Below, one piece after another: positions 48,374 to 61,924 of a stretch of 64,000 nt of DNA (position 1 is the stretch's first letter; each line of letters begins with the position of its first letter). The notes beneath the pieces were generated by a model. That model ran no database searches. It was not told where the DNA came from and saw only the letters and a list, made by a program, of their open reading frames with translations. The stretch spans positions 398,266 to 462,265 of the forward strand of contig VZRS01001447.1 in assembly GCA_013398055.1 (NCBI GenBank), in the 5' to 3' direction. A program made the translations under genes and the position numbers. Source of the stretch: Ifrita kowaldi (lineage: Eukaryota; Chordata; Aves; Passeriformes; Cinclosomatidae).

Positions 48374-48413
48374 CATATATACACTCACTTATATATAGAT
48401 ATATAAAAATACA
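48342..48413. repeat. AT dinucleotide microsatellite and AT-rich flank
   Basis: About 12 AT units at 48343-48367, followed by imperfect ata/tata sequence. Confidence 0.95.
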
Positions 48414-48414
48414 A

Positions 48415-51400
48415 ATCTCTATAAGATTTTTATTCAGTATATTTTTAACTAAGATAGAAATTTTGCCTGCAGTCCAAATTGCACTATACAGCAAATCCCA
48501 TCTTCCCTATGGCCCCCACCCCCCTTACCAAACTAAAAAAAAAGAGAAAAAAAAGGAAAGGTTTTATATGTTTGAGCAGGGGCTATGCAATTAAGATGAG
48601 CTTTTCAGCTTCTGTGCACAGTTTGGAGTTCCTAGCATTCCCTCTTTCTTCTGTACAGTGTGAAGCTTGAGTGAATAAGGTAGGTTCCAATAATTAAACT
48701 TGCTCTATTGACCTAACCAAAATTAACTGGCTATGCAACAATGTAGCTGTCCATGTAAAAACAGGAAGTCAGATTTCCCCAAGTAACCCTTATTCACCAT
48801 GAGAAAAACAGCTGGTGCTCTCCCTTTACATGCAAGTGTGTGGGGCATGGATAAAAGATGTATACTTCTGATAGCCTCTCTTTTAAAAGGCTATGGGTTT
48901 TTTTCCAGTGGAAGTTTTCCAGCACTCAGTTCCTGAGAGGTAGGGCCCCAACACAGTCTGGTCAAAATAGTCAGAATCGTATCTTTGTAAGGAGAAGTCT
49001 GTGAAATTGAACAAAGAAGCCACATTAGTATAACATGAATAATCTTCCCTGACCTCCAAAGAGAAAAATAATAAAGGATTTATTACGCTTTTTTTTCCTC
49101 CCCAAGAAAGAGTAATAAGAAAAATCCTCCTTACAACAACAATAACCACTGTTTCAGAATCAGAGCCTTTGTGTCACTGTTTTTCAGTAGTTACGCTACA
49201 TTTCTCCCAGTACACTGCTGGGATTTTTTATTTTTTATTTTGCTACGCATGCTCGCACATCTGCTCCACATGTGTGATCAGCAACTGGATTTTCTGAGCT
49301 GAACGTCCTGTTAAATGGACAGAGTGGGCAGATCATTCCTTAGAGAGCAGAGAATCTGCCTCTGGTGGATTGCTGCCAAATGCAATGGTGTAATAAAGAA
49401 AAGAAAGCTGCTCGTTCGGATTGCTCTGAAATGAACTGTGTCCTCTCCTAAAATTCCATCTGGCTAAGATCCCTGGAGGCGCAGTCCAACACACCTAGGT
49501 CTGGCAGTCCATGCATTTGATGGCTGTAAATGTCTCTGCGTGGGTTGACTGGGGAAAGGCAGGATCATTAAGAACTAGAAGAGGTGAAACCATTGTACTC
49601 TCATTCCCTTTCACCCACCCAGACAAAATTACAGACGAGGGTTGTGGAGGTGAATGTACTTCCCATTGCTGACACCGACAGATAATCTTTAAAATAGGTA
49701 TTGTAGGCTTTGACTTTCCCTGTGTTGTCTAAAAGCTCTGTTTTCAGCTGGTGGAAACCAGCAGCAGTCTGGACTGATCGTCCCTCTTCAGGTTTGGCCC
49801 TTAGCACATTAATCAAGGGCTTCATAGTAAACTGCATGAAGGAGATTGAAGTGAGCACTCTGGTATGTGTGCAAGGAAATCCAGCTTTCAAAAATCAAAT
49901 CACACCAGGGACTGATAACAGATGTACAAAGTAAGAGAAGAAATTAACAGGTGCTTCCCAGTTTGGGCATTATCACCAATGAAACCCAACTCATATGGTT
50001 CATAGGTCACATTACAGTCTGCTGCAGATTAATTTGGTTCTTTGCTGATGCTGGCAAAATTAAGATTGCAACTGCAAAGTACTGGAGCATCCCCTGAATA
50101 CAATTTGATTTTCTGAAGTAATACCAGTGCTACTAAAAGGATTCTTCTGTGAGTTTAGTAGTCAGTTCAGCACCAGGCAATAGCATCACATTAGTTCAAT
50201 CCATGTCTGTAGTAGATGTCTGTAGGACATGACAGTTCTAGTCTCAGCAAACCAAATATTTCATTTTAATTTTCTTCTCAGTCTACATGTATCCTGGTGA
50301 AATAAACCGGGTCTGGGAACAGTCCTGAGCATTGAATTATGATCATCTATGGTATTAAAGAGTTAGGCGTCCTTAGCAGCCTCAAGGCTGCTGCCAACTA
50401 CCCTTCAAACCACTCCCAGGCACAAATCAGAAGCAGGGGATTTCCAGAACCATTCCCAAAAGATAATTTATAAGCAGACACATGGTTTTGAAGGATAAGA
50501 GTGTTTACTAGAGCAGAGCTGGCTGCCCTCTACTCACTGGCCTTGGCTCCTGGGAACACTCTGGGAATGTCTCAGCTGCCCATCCATAGGCCTGGACAAC
50601 TCTCACCAGTGAGACATTACTTTAAGGAGAGGCAGAGTCTACCACTTTTTGAGACAGTGTTGTGGGTTTGGGTTTTTTTTGTGTCAGAGACAATTTTCTT
50701 TGTAAAAAAGCACAAATCATAAAACTCCAAATTTATTTTCAAGGCTCCCCTCTGCAGTTACCACTGGACAGGGTTTTGTTTCTGTGATTGTCCTGGAAGC
50801 TATTGGGCAACTGAGTCCCTTCAGCAGTGTCACTGATAGCGTGGATCTCACAGCCTCTAGCTAATGTAATCACACTGCCCCATTGAATACACCCTAAAAA
50901 CGTTTTGGTTTGTTTTTCCTTTACCAGAGGTGTTTTAAAACAACTAGCTGCTGGTTAAATTGTGAGTTCCTATTGTTTATCTTGTTTATCCATCTGCTTG
51001 TAATTGTGCTGGTTTTGGTTCAAGATGATTTTCAACTAATTTGAAATCATTAATTTGATTATTGCTTACCACCCAGAAAGAAATGGCCAAAATCCAGGAT
51101 TCTGCCTTTGCAAGACTTTTTAAGAACTTGGATTCAGCTCAAATACGAATTAATTATTATTTTTCAAATTTCTCTTGAGTCAGACATTATAAAAAATTGC
51201 ATTAGAAACAATTGCAGAGGGGGTGTACCTTAAAGAAATTTCTCCTTTGGCTCAAGCCATTATTTTAACAACCATAAAACTAGGAAAAACATCACTTTCA
51301 CTAATAGCTGTGCTGGCTCATCAGGTCTCAGACCAGGTATTCCAGGGAAAATCTCATGTTTAACTGGTACTTTCTGGGCTTCCTTGCAAGAACCTGCAAC

Positions 51401-53590
51401 CTGGCAGGGATTCCTGAACCAAGCACCTTCCAGTCCCATGGAAGGCTTTGTCGGAGCCAAACACTTCCAGGCTCTTTGCCCCCAGACACTGGAGACAAAG
51501 AGTACAACCAAGGGCCAGGACTTGAAGGGCTTTCAGCCAGCTGGGAATAAGCTCTGATGCACAAACCTGTGAGGCCAGTGGTTTTCCACTTTGACTTTCT
51601 GCTGCTCAGGTTCTGAGAAATGCAAGGCCTTTGGTGTTCAATGAACCAGCTTTCTTCAATTAGTAGTCTGTGACAGATCATTCCATTAGACAATTTGTGA
51701 TATAAATTAGTGGAATAGACATAAGGTAGAAAAGAAAGGAGTGAGTGGAGTTTTTATTAACTAATCACTTGGATTAATTAGTGGTATGTGAAGAAGTTGA
51801 ACTCCTAAAACCAGATGAAGATTGTCCAGTTTGGTTATTGGAGATAGCTGGGGAAGGGGCTTAAATGTTTTCATCCAGACCTCAGATCAGATTTAAAATA
51901 TGGCAGGATGCATCTAAGAAAATCATACTTGCAAAATGACACTATTTAACTAACATAAAGAGCTCTCCAATTGTTTCAAATGTGGATCCTATCTTGATCA
52001 ATTATTATGTACAAAAAGAGGATTTAATAAATAGCTAATGAAATGGGACATGACCATTAAGACAAATGCTGAAAAAAGGTATTCACTCATTGTCTGAATC
52101 ATAGTGACAGCATAATAACTACCATGGAGGTGAATGAACTAGATTACAGAGCCCACCATTTGAAATTAGCCCATTCTGAAGTTTCTGTAAGTTCACTTAG
52201 AGGTTTTCAGTATTTTCTTGTTTTCCTCCTGCCTTTCTGTGTCCCCATTGGTGCTCAGCCTTCTTCTCTGTTCCCCTTAAGCTAAAATCTCCCACGAGTG
52301 CGTTTTCCTCGTAGTGGCCACGGCACCGCATGGCAGCAATGTGGCTCCTGCCACAGGAGGCTGGGGTCACACCACCTGTGCTAGCAGGGGTCTGCAGTAC
52401 CTCCTGCCAACTAAACCTAGGGGGGAAGGCAGGGGCAAAGAACCACCTGGAAGTGTGCATGAGAAATACAGAGTTAGTTTAAACAGAAAGGATTCCTTCC
52501 TTGAAACTTTATCAGCTGAGCAAGGTACTTTGTCCTGAATGACTTTTCCTCATTGTAAGACAGTAGAACTGAAAACCAATGTTTGTCTGGACAAAAATAT
52601 TAAATTTGAGGCTAATCATCTCACCCACTTTGTGAACTGCTCTGCTACCCTTTAAAGACCTGGAAAGTGTGTCCACTGCCTTAGGTGGGATTTTGGATTG
52701 AGTTCTCCATACAGGTACATTAGAAAGCCCCTAACCAAGCAAATAAAGCTTCATGAAGTCAAACTATTCTACACTATGCAGTTCTGCTAAAACATGTTTA
52801 ATATTAATTGAAACCTTTGTCATTTTGCAGGGTTACATAAATGAATGGAAAGAAATACAGAGGAAGACATAGTGTTGTGTATGATAAGTAGGCTATTTTA
52901 GCACATATAGGTGGTACAAAGGCAGAGCTTTTCAGAGCCATGCAGCTGTCTCCCACTGTACCGGGCATACTGTTTTCTAGATCTCATAAAGCTTAAAAAA
53001 AGACTCCATAATACACTACTGTGCCATACCACACCACACACCTCTTCATTTTGTAAACACTATGACAACGTTAGGGATGAGTGAGAGAAAAAAAAAAAAC
53101 CTACTACTGGGGAAAAATGTTTGCCAACTTTGTCTGCTCAGAGTTCAGTACTGTTTTTAAATGCCTCAGCAAGTTGTTCTTAGGTGAAAGATAACAGTCT
53201 GCCAAGTCTTGAGAGTAAACATTTTGTGTTGGTCCACCCACAAAGTATTCAAGTAAGAAACTGGAGCTTAATCAGTGTCACTCAGGTTTAACCATCTAAT
53301 TTTCAACGTAATTTGCTCTTCATGGCCTTTCAGATCCATCTCTCCATGTTGTTCTCAGCCTCCTGAAGCTTCCTGCCCGCTCTTTCATGTTTGACATCTG
53401 GCTTAATCAGACTTAGGTTATCATTATATTTGTGAACACATCTGATGAAGGTGCCTCTTTTATGACTTACCTGCAGTCTGGTTTTAAACACTAACATCTT
53501 GAATATCGACAGGTTCTATTCTTGTTCCCCAAACTGCATATTGTTTACATGTGTTTCTCCTAGGCCTATGGACATTAAAATGCAAACAAA
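48415..53590. other. Unique DNA, no gene seen
   Basis: Unremarkable AT-rich sequence with GC-richer pockets near 51.3-51.6 kb and 52.3-52.45 kb. No family similarity in the open frames, and no repeats I recognise. Confidence 0.65.
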
Positions 53591-53720
53591 TATACATATG
53601 CATATATTTGCATCCATACACTTTTTATATATAGATTATAGATTTTATTTATAGATAGACATAAGTGCATATGATATATTTATATAATATAGGCAACCTT
53701 AGAGTATATATTTTTTTAAT
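53590..53720. repeat. AT-rich low-complexity stretch
   Basis: Imperfect tata/atag repeats dominate. Confidence 0.8.
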
Positions 53721-53724
53721 GAGG

Positions 53725-56700
53725 ATTTGGCTCTAAAACGGAATATTTCTGAATTATAGCAGCACCTGTTGATCTCTTAAGCTTACTTAACATCAGAACA
53801 GACTTCTGTTGACAATAGAGCAGCACAGAATTTGAGTACCATGTACTTGAGGGCCCTTTCCATGTGCAGTTGGTAAGTTAGTGGCTGTACCAGGTGGAAG
53901 AGGATAGTATTAAAAATGAGAAGAATAGCTTTGTCTCTGATATTATAGAGCAGGAGAGGTAAAAAATTAAGGGTGCAGGTAGTATTGTCCTAGGAAACAG
54001 AAGAGGGATATACAGAGATTTCTGGTCTCCTGTGGAAACACGGCTCAATGAGATTTTTCAGTTCAGAGAAGACCAGAAAAAAGTAATCCGGGATAGGAAA
54101 GAGGCCTTCCAATGGAAAAGCACACCTGAAGCTCATGACAGTATGGGGCTGGAGATGATGGATTTGAGACTGACAATAGCTGCCTATGAAAGGAAGAGAA
54201 ACTTTGCAGCTGGTGTAGCAGAAGGGAGTTTGGCCAGAAGGACATGCAGCTGAGGCTGAGATACAGTCTGGAAAGGAGTCTGACCAGGAGCTGCCAGAAG
54301 GCCTTGACCACTCTGAGAAGTGTGGGCAGTGGTAAGTGCTGGCAGTGGGCTCCCAGTTCTGTTCCTCCCTGGAGCTACTTTGGTTTCTACCCCTGAACTG
54401 TGCATAGATTGCTAAAGGATAGAAATCTCTACAGTGTGGCAAGACAACCAAAACAACGCACAAGCCTTTATCTTAAGAATTTCACTGTCCTTACAGTAAC
54501 TTGCTTAGAGATTACCATAGGTTGTACCTGTGACTTAAATCCTGTTCCACTTCAGAAGATAAGAGTGCAAATGTTTTTACTGGCCACTACTGAGCTATAT
54601 AGTTTCTTGGTCTCCATTCCTCAGGAGAAATCCGATAAAGTACCTTGGACAATTTGTCAAAACCTTTGCTCTTGTTATCTTTTAGGACCTGAGAAATTGG
54701 CCAACTTCAAGGAGTTTGGACTGTCCCAAAGAAGAGAAGCTGGTGCAGAAATCAATACCTCTTTCAAACAATTTTGTATATTTTTAAGGAACGCATTGAA
54801 CCTTTTTTTCTGAGGAGAAAATCCACAGTTATTCATTGCATCAATGTCCTTCTAGGTTACCTCCCCACGAGGACTCTCCCAAGGCTTTTCAGGGTTGTGC
54901 AACAAGCTGTTTGTTGGTACCTGCTCCTTTTCCTTCTGTACCATGAAAACGAATATTGCAGAGGAATCACAGGTAACAGAAGCCAGGCTAATAGAAGAAT
55001 CAAATCAACACAGTCATGCCAGGCCTGTGTTGCAGGTGAGATAGTGAGACTTGCAAAAGACAGTGCTTATTAAGTGCAAGCCCAGAACAACACAAATACT
55101 TCCTATAAATAGGAAGCTGATTTGTTTGGGGGATCCTGTTTACGATCTCCAGAAGCAACACTTTGCATAGTATGGCTGGACCACTGGGCTACTGCAGGGG
55201 ATATCTAGGCATGTCTTTTTCCTGCTTCCACTTATTTCTCTCATTTGTGCAATGATTACATTAAATGATACCCTTTTTGGCCTTCCACACAGACAGCTGA
55301 GATCCCTCAGTTGCTTTCAATATGCCCTTGTATTAGCATGGAGACCAGCAGCACTCCATGAACAATTTGTTTACTCGATTCCAGGTGGACAAAACTGCCG
55401 ACTTCAGGGGAGCTTCACTGGACTGTCCGTGACTGAAAGTACGAGGAAGAGTTGCAATTGCAGCAGCTGTTTTCTCTTTCTATGAATAGGATACACAAAG
55501 AGATGGTTAAACCATATGCTGCTTTACAGTTCTATCTGGAGTAAGCTTCTGATCTTTAATGTGGACACTATGGATTTTAGTTGGAGTACCTGTGAACCAA
55601 AATTAGGCATGTTAGTTTTCAATACAACACCTAGCTAAATCCTTTAAAACAGCTGGATTGCCACAGTCTTCTGTAAAAATAGCCAATGAGCTATTATGGA
55701 GAGGGGTCACATTGTAAGGAAAGGTGGGGGCAGAGGTGGCAGCACTTCTTGATGCTGTGCTGCTGTCAAGAAGTGTAATTGCACTATCTTGCTGTCAAGG
55801 CTGTGGGTAAATCAAGACTAAGAAATTGTGTCTCTCAGCAAAATGGGAACAGCTCTCCCTCCCATTGCTTGCTGTCACCTTCAATGAATGTTTATAAAGT
55901 ACTTGGGGATCTTCCCATGCAAAATGTTACATACAAGCCACTGAAAATGAGTTTTATTGTGTACTTGTTTAAGCTAATGCTAACAGTAACTACTGGAAAA
56001 CTTTGATGTCTGTCTCAAATAGGTCAGACTAATTGGAAAGAGCTGACTGGGTAAAATATGTGAAATCTGAAGAAAAATCTGTCTGAAAAGTGTGATATGT
56101 TCACAAATAGATGGAGAAAGGGAATCTGTCATTTTTCAGCACTTGTATTTAATCCAATATGAACAATCAAGCATATAGCAAGCTGATACAGCCAGAATAT
56201 TGTCTATTTCACTGATAACAGTCAGCACTTAAGTTGGATAAAGTACGTAAAAAGATTCAGTATCTATAGGATATTCAAACATCTTACATGCAAGTGGTCT
56301 TTAGACGACTTTGACATTGAGCAAAGGAGTCCAACCAACTTGGAGCTATGAATCTTTTCCGAGCTGGGGTGAGGCACTTATTGACTACACCTCTAGCACT
56401 AGTGCTTAAAGTAAGTAGATGCAACAAACAATGTGAAAGAATAAAGAGATTGATGACAACTGAGAATAGCACTGACTGGCCCTGGCTTAAACACTGGGCC
56501 AATAAATTACCATGTGTGCAGGTGCAGTTCTGAACGTGCCTTTGTGCATGTGCGCGTACTCTCCGTGTCTGCCAGACAGAGATCACAGGCAGCTATTGCA
56601 GCTCCCTCAAGCCCTGCTTGGCTCTGGCAGTTGTTGAGGAGCTGGTAATTGTTTCCCCAAACTACATACCAGGTGCAGCTCCCTTGGCTCTAGACTGTCA

Positions 56701-57230
56701 TTCACAACACTGCTCTGGACCCACTTGGGAAGAGCCCACAGCTTCTGCACACACTATCCTAAAGAAAGAGGGCAAATGAGAACCAGAGAAATAAGCGCTT
56801 TGGTATTGAACAGATATTTATCTTCAGCCTTTGCTGATTCTATCCTCAGACACTAATATGTGATTGTATGACATTATTTTTAAGATAATGAATTATCACA
56901 AACGTAATTTAAAAAAAAATTATTTATAATTTGCTAAACAATATACTTTCTTTTCTTAAGCTTTAAGTTTTAATACAGTTTAAGTTTGATGGAGGTACCC
57001 ATGAGCCTGGGACTGACTGACTACATCAGAGGGCAGAGATTTTAGGCTGTTCCTTAGCTGGAAGTCCACAACCTGAAGCTTGGTATATGCCAGGAGGCCT
57101 CCTTTTTCCCCGCACACGCACATCCCCCTCGTAATATCATAAAATACTTTGCATTAGCTAAACCCATGGACCAACCTTTATCACATACAGCACATAAATC
57201 ACAGCTAATAGGGCTAAGCTGCCGAGGGTT
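53725..57230. other. Unique DNA; long open frames judged chance
   Basis: A 157-codon minus-strand frame (53990-54463) and a 137-codon plus-strand frame (54400-54813) are the longest. Neither has recognisable domains or good splice context. In a 64-kb window this length is near the chance maximum. Confidence 0.5.
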
Positions 57231-57234
57231 TCAG

Positions 57235-57462
57235 GAGGTGCAGAGGTGTGTGTGTGTTACCGACGGCAGCGCGGGCTCAGCGCGCCGGGCTCGGAGCGCC
57301 CGCGGGAGCCCCGGGAGCCGCCGCTGCTCATTCCCGCTCCCCATTCCTGGTGTTCGACTCCCCCTGCAGGGCGAGCCCCGCCGCTCCCGCCTGCTTCGGG
57401 CGTGTTCGCTCCCTGTCCCCGGCACTCCCCACCACTCACCGCCGCGCTGATCAGGAGCATCC
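57235..57462. promoter_or_regulatory. Strong CpG island
   Basis: About 28 CpG in roughly 200 bp (for example gcgcgggctcagcgcgccgg and agccccgccgctcccgcctg), in a CpG-poor neighbourhood and without any repeat signature. The left edge is marked by a short gtgtgtgtg run. The island most likely marks a promoter. The candidate exon on the minus strand at its right edge would make it a first-intron-proximal island, but plus-strand transcription is equally possible. Confidence 0.8.
57440..57460 (-). CDS. Candidate first coding exon (7 codons before a splice donor)
   Basis: On the minus strand an ATG with G at -3 opens the frame MLLISAA and is followed directly by gtgagtgg, a perfect GTGAGT donor, in phase 0. 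The hydrophobic start could be the beginning of a signal peptide completed by exon 2. Upstream on the same strand lies aacgtccttttcag, which could act as an acceptor or simply be 5' untranslated sequence. The donor sits at the edge of a strong CpG island, as for many first exons. I cannot identify the gene or see exon 2. The evidence is suggestive only. Confidence 0.25.
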
Positions 57463-57499
57463 CGCTGAAAAGGACGTTAAGATGTAACACTGTACGTTT

Positions 57500-59235
57500 A
57501 TCGCAGGAGCAGTCTTAACCTCATCAGCATATACTTTCTCTCCTCTTGCTCAGTATTTTAGGGTTTCAGCCCCTTTCTTTATGGCTCTCAGGTGCTTCCA
57601 GAGATGCTGTTTTCTCCGTCCCTCCCTTTCTGGTACAGCCCTCTCCTCCTGCACCGCTGCCTCCAGCACACCTCTCCATCATCTCTCTCACCACTGCTCT
57701 GCAGCAAGAACTGAGGGGCACAGATGATTTTTTTTGTCCCTCCATGAAGTCTGACATTTGAATATCTTCAGCCTATATCAAAGCCAGAAAAGGGCATTTT
57801 CATTTTTTTCTCGATATGAGTAGTAAGAGAAAAGAGAAATTTTGGAACATCTATTTGAGTATTTTCAATCAAAGTAAAACAGTTCAGCATCCAAATGCAG
57901 CTTGTTTCAAGTCTTTGCTTTGTTTGGGTTTTTTTTGTATTAAACTGCATTTCCCTATAATAGTGTATTGCCCCATGGGAGGAATATTCTGTTGTTCAAT
58001 GCCACGTCTTGGCTTCGGAGTAATCTTCCTGGCTGAACATCTTTCAGAAAGACTCCAGAGATGTCTGACTTTCTCCCTGTGCCTGCAGCTTGCTTCAGTG
58101 CCTCAGAAGAAGATGGTTGTCCCTCAGGCACTTGGCAGAGGACAGCTGCAAGATGGAGACAAGAGCCTGAGCTGCTCTCCTCTGAAGCCAGCATGGCAGT
58201 ACAGAAACACTAGGTCATGGTTTTGGTGAATTGATTGAAGCCCACATGTTTTAAACCAGCTAAAACCCTGACTTTTTCCAATTTTGTTCCAGAGATCACT
58301 TCAACTTTGTAGACAATGTGTTTTCTTCCCAAAAACTCATTCGGGTGGAATATTCCCAAGGGTTTTCTCCCTTTGTCCTACCAGCCTTAGCCCTAAGGTA
58401 GAGAGGAGGCAGCGGTGAAGAGGGATGTGGGGATGTTTCCCACTGATGATCCCTTGGGGGAGCATGGTCCTGAGCTCAGCCACCACCCCAGCCAGGCCTG
58501 TTAGGCTGGGAAGGGGCTGAGCCAGTGTCTGGATTGGGCTGAGGGTACAATGTACCTGCAGCAAAGTCTGCGCAGGGATCAAGAAGAAGGCTCTGCCTGG
58601 AAATTAATGCCAAAGAGCTGCCTGTCCCCCAGCCAGCCCCACCTCTGTTTGCAGTGGCACAGCCTGGGCTGGCAGGCTTACGCACACAAGGACCAGCCCT
58701 GCTCCCCCAGCACTGCACACACAAGTTGGTAGTCCAGTGTACTCTATTAAACACTTTCAAAAAAAACACAGCTCTTAACAGAAGTCATCAGTGTCTGTGG
58801 GTCTGTCCAGGAAGGATTCCAGCTCAATTCATGTTGCTGATAAACAATATAAACAGGGATAAGCATTTGTAAATCTACTGCACAACATCAAATGAATCAA
58901 ATGAGAAACATGGCTCAGTAATTTTAATACACTGATAAATTCTGTGGTCCAAGGTCCTTGCCTACATTTCAGGTACATGAGTAATACCACCTATTATCTC
59001 TAGAGCCACTGAAAAATGAATGCAGGCAAAACCAGATTTCCATGATTCAACTGGTTAATCAAGGGATCCCTAATACACCGAGTTGTTTTCGGCAATTGGG
59101 TATCATCTCAGCAGTAATAAATTTTACAAGACTGCACCTTCAAGCATTTATGGTTTTCAATTTACAAAAGACTTCATAAATATGAATACATTCACTGTAA
59201 GAAATGCTGCTGTGGAATAGCCATTAGTCATGTTG
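57500..59235. other. Unique DNA, no gene seen
   Basis: A pyrimidine-rich block at 57.53-57.69 kb and a GC-richer block at 58.38-58.73 kb occur. Overlapping open frames on both strands in the latter reflect composition. No repeats recognised. Confidence 0.55.
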
Positions 59236-59238
59236 CAT

Positions 59239-59345
59239 AGAGGGGGAGGCTGAAGCATAGTGAAGTTTACCAATCTGCCAGTTCTCATTTTCCCTGAGGA
59301 GGACTAGAACCCAGGAAACCAGATTCGCTGGTCTCTATTGAAATG
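59239..59345 (+). mobile_element. MIR-type SINE relic
   Basis: gggggaggctgaagcatagt followed by gaagttta, and later gactagaacccaggaaacca, match the conserved part of MIR/CORE-SINEs (the gaaactgaggcacagagaag and gactagaacccaggtctcct-type blocks) in the right order and spacing. MIRs are tRNA-derived SINEs that moved early in amniote history. Copies in birds are few and old. Confidence 0.6.
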
Positions 59346-59349
59346 TGGG

Positions 59350-61320
59350 ACCATGTGCACCATACTCACTTTGCTCTTTTATGGGGAGAAAAGAGGGCAG
59401 CAAGACACACTGGGGGCCTAAGGGGTCTCTGTGATCTGGCACTGGCCTCACCATTCTGGGAGTTCGTGTTTCCCCAAGCAATGCCTGGGTTCTCGGCCTT
59501 CCCCAGCCTCCTTACAGCATTTGTGTCCAGCCTCACTCCTTGGGTGGTTAATTTAGGCTATGGAGTTCCTTGGAGAACAGCCACTGTTTTAAAAGTGGCT
59601 GGCACAATAATGTCTCAGTGAAGATCAGAAACCCAAAGTAATGCATTCAGTGTACAGCAATTTCTGTTTCTTCAGAAATACTTCTGTTAGACAAGTGTCT
59701 GAGTTCAAGTGTTGTTTCTACTAATGAACACACCAGTGACAGTGAGAGCCATAGCCCAGAAAGCTTGCAGGAGTTATTCTTGTTTCCATTGTATATATAA
59801 AACACACCTACTTGGACCTGTTCTAGTGCATAGTGGAAGTCCATGCCAGAATCAGTAACCAGCAGTTACCCTTGAAAATGTCATTGGTATAAAAAACAAG
59901 ATATCTTTGATGTTTTAAACAGCAGATCACCTTCTCAGCATTTCTGACTTTTCCGTCTCTTAATTCCTTTTATCATGATTATTATTCTTACTGCTATTGT
60001 TATTGCTATTAATTCTTTCACTTAATTATATCATACTTGTTCTTTCCTCCCTGAGAGTCCTGTTCTTGATACTTCAGGACTGACCTTTGGCACTGTAGAA
60101 ACTGACCATTTCTTCTTTCATCCAATGAAATTTTTATGCACTCTTGCACTTTTCTCTTCAAATGCAAGTAGAAGGGCTATGGTGCACTATTTTACAATTT
60201 TACATCCAAAAGTTAGATGTCTTTGAAACTAGTCGAATGTAATCAAGGTAGTCAATTGAAATAAGACCCTTTTTCTCACCTGCTTTTATAACTGTTTTGG
60301 GTAGGATGGATCACTTCAGATGATTCTATACATAAATATGATCAGGACTCTCCAAAAGCGATGCTAAAAAATAGTTACATGCAATGATAAGACTCACATT
60401 TGCTTTAAAGTTGTTTATACAGTCATCTGTACATAACTTCTACCTGACAGCAAATACGTATGAAACTCCAGACCTGAGTGGAGATGGATGTCTGCATGTG
60501 GTGAAACCAGCAAAGATCTCATTCAGGAGGACACCTCTCTTTACTTCTGTGCTCTCAGCTCCTGCCATGTAAGAGGTACCACTGTGAAAGCTCAGCATCA
60601 TCTGCATTACTGTAATGCTTGTTAAATGTGGGTGTATAATAAAAACCACAACCTAGCCCACAGGCAACCCCAAAAAATTTCCAACAGTATTTACTGTTTC
60701 ACCATTTTCATTAGCCCTAGGTACTGCATTCTGCAGCCAGGAAAAACACACTCTGACTGCACAGACACAAAACAGTTTTAACTGCAGAGGGCATGAAAGA
60801 GCTACTGAAGAGCAGAGTGTTTTACTTCCAAGGCATTAATACCCACGACATCATTTTCCACAAGTTCGATTTTTTTCCACACTGAATATCTGCCATATCA
60901 CATTTTTGTCCCAAAAGATCCTCTGAGGATCGATCTGAATGCTTTCTTGTGGAAAATACAAACCTAATAAAGAACATAAATTATTAGATTCATTCTAAAG
61001 GATATTTCTTTATGATAATCATGGACTAGAAATCCTTCTGTTATCATCCCTGAATCTAGTGGATGTCTCTTCTTAAGGAAATTTTCTTTCCCGTTTTACT
61101 TCACACTCAAACCAAGTTTGTTTTTTTTTTAATTGGCATGCAGGATTGGTAATGTAGGATGGGCTTACACTTACCTGTTTCCCTCTTATTGCCATTATGC
61201 CCAGGCATTCATTAATGCTCACTTGAGTCATGCACCACATCTATCACAGTGCAGTACAGCTAATATTTTCTAGGTTTTTTCTGATGCTTTTTAATCAAAT
61301 TTGGCTTAAGATTCATAAAA
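59350..61320. other. Unique AT-rich DNA, no gene seen
   Basis: Short att/gtt-rich stretch near 59975-60015. No gene or repeat recognised. Confidence 0.65.
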
Positions 61321-61321
61321 A

Positions 61322-61352
61322 TTTTAAAAAAAAATTAAAAAAAAAAAAGAAA
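61322..61352. repeat. A-rich tract
   Basis: Runs of 9 and 12 A with single interruptions. Confidence 0.9.
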
Positions 61353-61354
61353 AA

Positions 61355-61800
61355 TACCTGAGATTTTCACTAAAGTACAAAATAGCACTCAGAAAAACCA
61401 CTTGAATATTCGTAATTTGAACATAGAATTGTCCAGAACTTGCCCATTTCAGCTTTAATTTAAGATTTTCCAGAAATGTGAAACAAATCTTACTCAGTGT
61501 GTGTTTTGAGAGGAATGAAAGAGGTCTGCAAAAACCACTACCAAGAATCCAGCCTGAGGCAGATACATGTTGGCAGGAGCTGTCCCAGACGATAACAAAT
61601 GCTTTGCCATCCTCCACCCACACAACCTGATTAGCATGAATCCCCATTTTTCCATTAGCCCACATGCTGAGGGTGTTTTCCAGCCTCCTCTTGAAGGTAG
61701 CTGCATCTTTGTTTTGCATTTTGTAGTCATTAGGGCTGATGTGGGGCCCATAGCTGCAGAGCTGACACCATGCCCAGAGTTTTTTCAGCCCATCTCAACA
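61355..61800 (-). other. Stop-free minus-strand stretch, unknown
   Basis: About 157 codons are open from just after the stop near 61795 down to 61324. The upstream half has protein-like composition, and a weak acceptor (ctctgcag) precedes it. No domain or homolog is recognised, and the downstream half turns into AT-rich sequence unlike protein. A segment (accttcaagaggaggctgga) resembles the 3' tails of old CR1-type elements, so a decayed transposon is the likelier origin. Confidence 0.2.
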
Positions 61801-61924
61801 CCTTAGGTTATTACTGCTGGGAATCAGAGAAGATGGAGAGAAAAATATTGGCCCTTCCTCTGCCATTAGCAGTGATTGTCGATAGCTAACATGGGGAAGA
61901 TTTTGGATAAAATATTGATGGGCA

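Noticed and set aside
53990..54463. 157-codon minus-strand frame
   Set aside because: No domain, signal peptide or splice context. This length is near the chance maximum for the window and overlaps other open frames.
54400..54813. 137-codon plus-strand frame
   Set aside because: Composition is plausible, but there is no recognisable family, and it is flanked by ordinary AT-rich DNA with no promoter or splice signals.
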